Positions 61,536 to 64,000 of a stretch of DNA of 64,000 nt are shown in pieces. The stretch covers positions 794,296-858,295 of the forward strand of contig JAUNUK010000001.1 in the NCBI GenBank assembly GCA_030538185.1, given 5' to 3'. Below the pieces are notes generated by a model. The model was not told the DNA's origin and did not search any database. It was given only the letters and a program-made list of their open reading frames with translations. The position numbers and the translations under genes are program-made. Numbering within the stretch: the first letter of the stretch is position 1; each line of letters begins with the position of its first letter. The DNA comes from Actinomycetaceae bacterium. GTDB taxonomy: Bacteria > Actinomycetota > Actinomycetes > Actinomycetales > Actinomycetaceae.

Positions 61536-62180
61536 TTAACCTGTCTGTGTGCCACGCTTACGACGCCTAGGGTCAACCGCCCCGGTGCGTCGGGCTTGAG
61601 CTTCGGCTTCGGCCCACACTTGTTGTGCCGGGGTCAGCCCTTGTTTGGTGCGCACGCCACCTGAAAGAGAAACGGTCACCACCCCATCTTCACCTGCGCC
61701 TGCAATACCGGTGCCTCTCCACGCTTGGGTAATGGCAATGGCCAAGGCATCAGCAGCATCCGCTGGCTTAGGGGCTTCTTTTAGGCGCAGGATTCTAGCC
61801 ACCATGTGTTCCACTTGGGCTTTTGACGCGCTTCCAGACCCGCTCACAGCAGCTTTTACTTCCGAGGGCGTATGAACCCCAAGGGGCAACCCATGTCGGG
61901 CTGCAGACAACATAGCTATACCCATGACTTGCATAGTGGTCGTTACGGACTGCAGGTTATCTTGGGCAAAGACTCTTTCAATGGCAACAATCTCAGGGTG
62001 AAATGTCTCGATTGCCTCATCTATTCCGTCTGCAATCTGGGACAGGCGAAAATGCGTGGCAAGCTCAGACGCAGAGCGCACAACACTTACGTGTATAAGG
62101 GAAGCCACACGCCTATCATCGACATCAATGATGCCGATGCCGCATCTGGTGAGGCCAGGGTCTATCCCCATCACCCGCAT
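61536..62180 (-). CDS. ruvC: Holliday junction endonuclease RuvC
   Basis: Resolves Holliday junctions in the RuvABC system. The 214-residue protein has the catalytic acids in GIDPGLTRCGIGI (D7), AIERVFAQ and AADALAIAI. A C-terminal extension of about 40 residues (ending RRRKRGTQTG) exceeds the E. coli length and is basic, as in other actinobacteria. 5 bp after yebC. Confidence 0.95.
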   Translation of the reverse strand: MRVMGIDPGLTRCGIGIIDVDDRRVASLIHVSVVRSASELATHFRLSQIADGIDEAIETFHPEIVAIERVFAQDNLQSVTTTMQVMGIAMLSAARHGLPLGVHTPSEVKAAVSGSGSASKAQVEHMVARILRLKEAPKPADAADALAIAITQAWRGTGIAGAGEDGVVTVSLSGGVRTKQGLTPAQQVWAEAEAQARRTGAVDPRRRKRGTQTG

Positions 62181-62185
62181 GTCTT

Positions 62186-62947
62186 TTAGTCTTCTGCTTC
62201 CAGTTGAGCCTTGACATCATCAGGGATATTGAAGTTGGCGTAGACGTCTTGAACGTCGTCTGATTCTTCCAACATGTCTATCAGTCGCAGGGCCTTTTTC
62301 GCCCCGTCTAGGTCTACGTCCACCTCGGTTGATGGTACCCACTGGACCTCAGCAGAGTCGTAGTCGATGCCTTCGGCTTGTAGCGCTGAACGCACTGCGA
62401 CCACATCAGTGGCTTCACTAAGGATTTCAAAGATGTCGCCCTCGTCATTAACCTCTTGGGCTCCCGCATCTAAAACTGCCATTAACAAGGTTTCTTCGTC
62501 TACGCCATCTGCCTTAGCGACCTCGACGACTCCCTTACGAGTGAACATGTAGGCCACCGAGCCAGGGTCTGCCAGGGATCCACCAGATTTGGTGAAGGCC
62601 AAGCGAACCTCAGAGGCTGCCCTATTGCGATTGTCAGTCAGACATTCCACGAGGAAGGCAATGCCTCCGGGACCATAGCCTTCATACAAGATGGTCTCCC
62701 AGTCGGCACCTCCCCCTTCTGCGCCACTGCCTCGCTTGACGGCTCGGTCAATGTTGTCTGCCGGGACGGAGTTTTTCTTCGCTTTTTGAATGGCGTCAAA
62801 AAGTGTGGGGTTTCCTGCAGGGTCACCTCCGCCTGTGCGGGCGGCTACCTCGACATTCTTAATCAATCGTGCAAAGAGTTTTCCTCTCTTCGCATCAAGA
62901 GCGGCTTTCTTGTGCTTGGTTGTCGCCCATTTTGAATGCCCGGCCAT
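62186..62947 (-). CDS. yebC: YebC/PmpR family transcriptional regulator
   Basis: Conserved protein that acts on transcription or on ribosome stalling at proline runs. I start at the ATG at 62947 (253 residues, [15 protein letters not shown]), the family start; the longer frame has no support. Conserved pieces include [19 protein letters not shown], and the C-terminal domain ends in NFNIPDD. Placed directly before ruvC, as in mycobacteria and many other bacteria. Confidence 0.95.
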   Translation of the reverse strand: MAGHSKWATTKHKKAALDAKRGKLFARLIKNVEVAARTGGGDPAGNPTLFDAIQKAKKNSVPADNIDRAVKRGSGAEGGGADWETILYEGYGPGGIAFLVECLTDNRNRAASEVRLAFTKSGGSLADPGSVAYMFTRKGVVEVAKADGVDEETLLMAVLDAGAQEVNDEGDIFEILSEATDVVAVRSALQAEGIDYDSAEVQWVPSTEVDVDLDGAKKALRLIDMLEESDDVQDVYANFNIPDDVKAQLEAED

Positions 62948-63037
62948 GCGGTCCTCCTGCCTAGAAAAAAATACGCCTAACGCGCCGCCCAATTATTCCA
63001 CAGTTCATGAAGCAAATCGTCATGACTCACTGGAGTT

Positions 63038-63577
63038 CTAGTCTTCGGTCAAGACCTCGCAATGACCATCCCAGCCCTGCTTCCACTCCCGTAGCCTTGT
63101 TTCTAGTCCCCTGGGGTACAGACACAGGCCCTCGGCGATGGCCTGGTCAAGGTCATCCATGTCCCACCAGCGATATTCATCCAAGACTTGTCTTTCAGCG
63201 TCTGTCCACCCCGCCTGGCTCACCTCATGATGCGAGTCCAGTGTGGCAATAAAGAACACCTCGTCTTGACGACGGGTTCCTGCCATAAAATCAAAGAGCG
63301 CGGATCTGCGCAGTACGGGGCCTTTCAATGCCTCAGCCGTGAGTGAAATCCCTGTTTCTTCCTGGACCTCACGCATTGCTCCCTGCCTGGGCGCCTCCCC
63401 TGTATGTAGGCCCCCACCCACTGTGAACCACCAGTACCGCGTGGGATTGTCAGCATCATGGCCTCGGATGAGCAAAACCCGACCGTCCTTATCAAAGAGG
63501 ACGACTCTGGCAGCCTGACGATAGAACATCCCGTGTTCGTCAAGTACCCAACCCTCAACCTCGTTGTAGTCCTGCAT
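63038..63577 (-). CDS. NUDIX hydrolase
   Basis: Hydrolase of nucleoside-diphosphate-linked substrates, 179 residues. The Nudix box is complete (GGLHTGEAPRQG then AMREVQEETGI). The N-terminal YRQAARVVLFDKDGRVLLIRG and the segment RYWWFTVGGG are usual. Substrate not known. It lies 8 bp after the HIT gene, so both may act on nucleotide side products. Confidence 0.88.
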   Translation of the reverse strand: MQDYNEVEGWVLDEHGMFYRQAARVVLFDKDGRVLLIRGHDADNPTRYWWFTVGGGLHTGEAPRQGAMREVQEETGISLTAEALKGPVLRRSALFDFMAGTRRQDEVFFIATLDSHHEVSQAGWTDAERQVLDEYRWWDMDDLDQAIAEGLCLYPRGLETRLREWKQGWDGHCEVLTED

Positions 63578-63585
63578 AGGCGCAA

Positions 63586-64000
63586 CTATTCCCAGGCCTG
63601 TTGGAGCATGAGGCGCTGCTCTTCAATCAATCTGGGGACAGCCTTTGTTTGCCCGATGATGGGCAGGAAGTTTGCATCACCCAAATACCGCGGAACAATA
63701 TGCTGATGCAGGTGAGCAGCGATACCGGCCCCGGCAACCTCACCTTGATTCATGCCGATGTTGAAACCCTGTGCCCCACCAACTTTCTCCAGGGTGCGCA
63801 TGGCCTCCACTGTTAACTGGGCAATCTCAGCTCGTTCCTCAAGTGTTGCTTGGGTGAAACGGGGAATGTGGCGATAAGGGCATACGAGTACATGCCCAGA
63901 GTTGTAAGGAAACAGATTCATGACCACAAAACACAGTTGACCGCGCTTTACTATCAGGCCCTCGCTATCTGAAGCCCCTGGTGCTGCACAAAAAGGACAA
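63586..64000 (-). CDS. HIT-family nucleotide hydrolase/phosphorylase (5' part outside window)
   Basis: Partial gene cut by the window end; the frame is open to base 64000. The visible part contains a CPFC zinc pair at its start (about 63988-63999), then NLFPYNSGHVLVCPYRH, and the HIT triad HLHQHIVPR. The arrangement resembles the mycobacterial Ap4A phosphorylase (Rv2613c), found in the same neighbourhood downstream of thrS. The internal Met at 63921 is not the true start, since the zinc pair precedes it. Confidence 0.85.
   Translation of the reverse strand, partial: CPFCAAPGASDSEGLIVKRGQLCFVVMNLFPYNSGHVLVCPYRHIPRFTQATLEERAEIAQLTVEAMRTLEKVGGAQGFNIGMNQGEVAGAGIAAHLHQHIVPRYLGDANFLPIIGQTKAVPRLIEEQRLMLQQAWE

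Larger units (their letters stand above)
2288..62444. repeat. dispersed octamer CGAGGGCG, 35 copies across the window
   Basis: The octamer is present on the plus strand 19 times and as its complement CGCCCTCG 16 times, counted by eye (start positions in the matching finding). It is inside genes almost always, in both orientations relative to transcription and in all three frames, and C precedes it in 20 of 35 cases. It is not a mobile repeat because no flanking sequence is shared. Confidence 0.7.

Noticed and set aside
1..64000. CRISPR arrays, tRNA or rRNA genes, insertion sequences, prophage
   Set aside because: No regularly spaced repeats, cloverleaf or rRNA core sequences, transposases or phage proteins were seen; these are by-eye checks.
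1..64000. GCCAAGG/CCTTGGC as a second frequent word
   Set aside because: It recurs often but mostly as the common codon pairs Ala-Lys and Leu-Gly; I could not show excess without a computed background.

Overview
The window is a compact chromosomal segment of an actinobacterium of moderate GC content (a little over half by eye). Diagnostic genes are rbpA, polyprenol-phosphate mannose synthase next to lnt, helY, pafB/pafC, mihF, a degenerate PriA, an MMPL transporter, and the conserved actinobacterial orders gmk-rpoZ-coaBC-metK-priA-fmt-rsmB-rpe and hisS-rel-apt-secFD-yajC-ruvBAC-yebC. Mycolic-acid genes, phage genes, insertion sequences, tRNAs, rRNAs and CRISPR arrays were not seen. The gene content would fit a small-genome, host-associated Actinomycetales/Actinomycetaceae-like organism, but this is inference.

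Layout. 1-9.1 kb: rbpA with a divergent 29-codon ORF; then on the minus strand ppm1, lnt, helY, a membrane/coiled-coil protein, pafC and pafB; then a DUF3866-type gene on the plus strand. 9.1-12.4 kb: hisE-hisG and an ABC importer (ribXY type) under an FMN riboswitch. 12.4-21.2 kb: a long minus-strand operon mihF-gmk-rpoZ-coaBC-metK-priA-fmt-rsmB-rpe. 21.2-25.4 kb: pyrRBC with a PyrR-binding hairpin, an AT-rich pyrF, and a divergent 49-codon gene. 25.5-36.5 kb: nusB, efp and the shikimate genes (aroKB fusion, aroC, aroE, plus a kinase-dead shikimate-kinase paralogue), then mltG, ruvX, alaS, two small membrane proteins and rpsD. 36.6-53.2 kb: rarA, an MMPL transporter, a YciO-like protein, aspS, an MFS transporter, a DEAD-box helicase, two dynamin-like GTPases, hisS, a metallo-hydrolase and a DUF349 protein. 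53.2-64 kb: rel, apt, secF, secD, yajC, ruvB, ruvA, ruvC, yebC, a NUDIX hydrolase and a HIT protein cut by the window end.

How the genes work together. Most are housekeeping genes in tightly packed operons with 1-8 nt overlaps. Two loci suggest changed nutrition. Between rpe and hisE, where many actinobacteria keep the riboflavin biosynthesis genes, there is instead a riboflavin-type importer that retains an FMN riboswitch. Between pyrC and pyrF, carA and carB are missing, and pyrF is markedly AT-rich, as if imported. No gene-free stretch exceeds about 300 bases; the intergenic gaps are described as hairpins, promoters or operators where something is visible.

The most unusual global signal is an asymmetric octamer, CGAGGGCG, found 35 times by eye (about 3 expected from composition). 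It occurs on both strands, in all reading frames, and is usually preceded by C.
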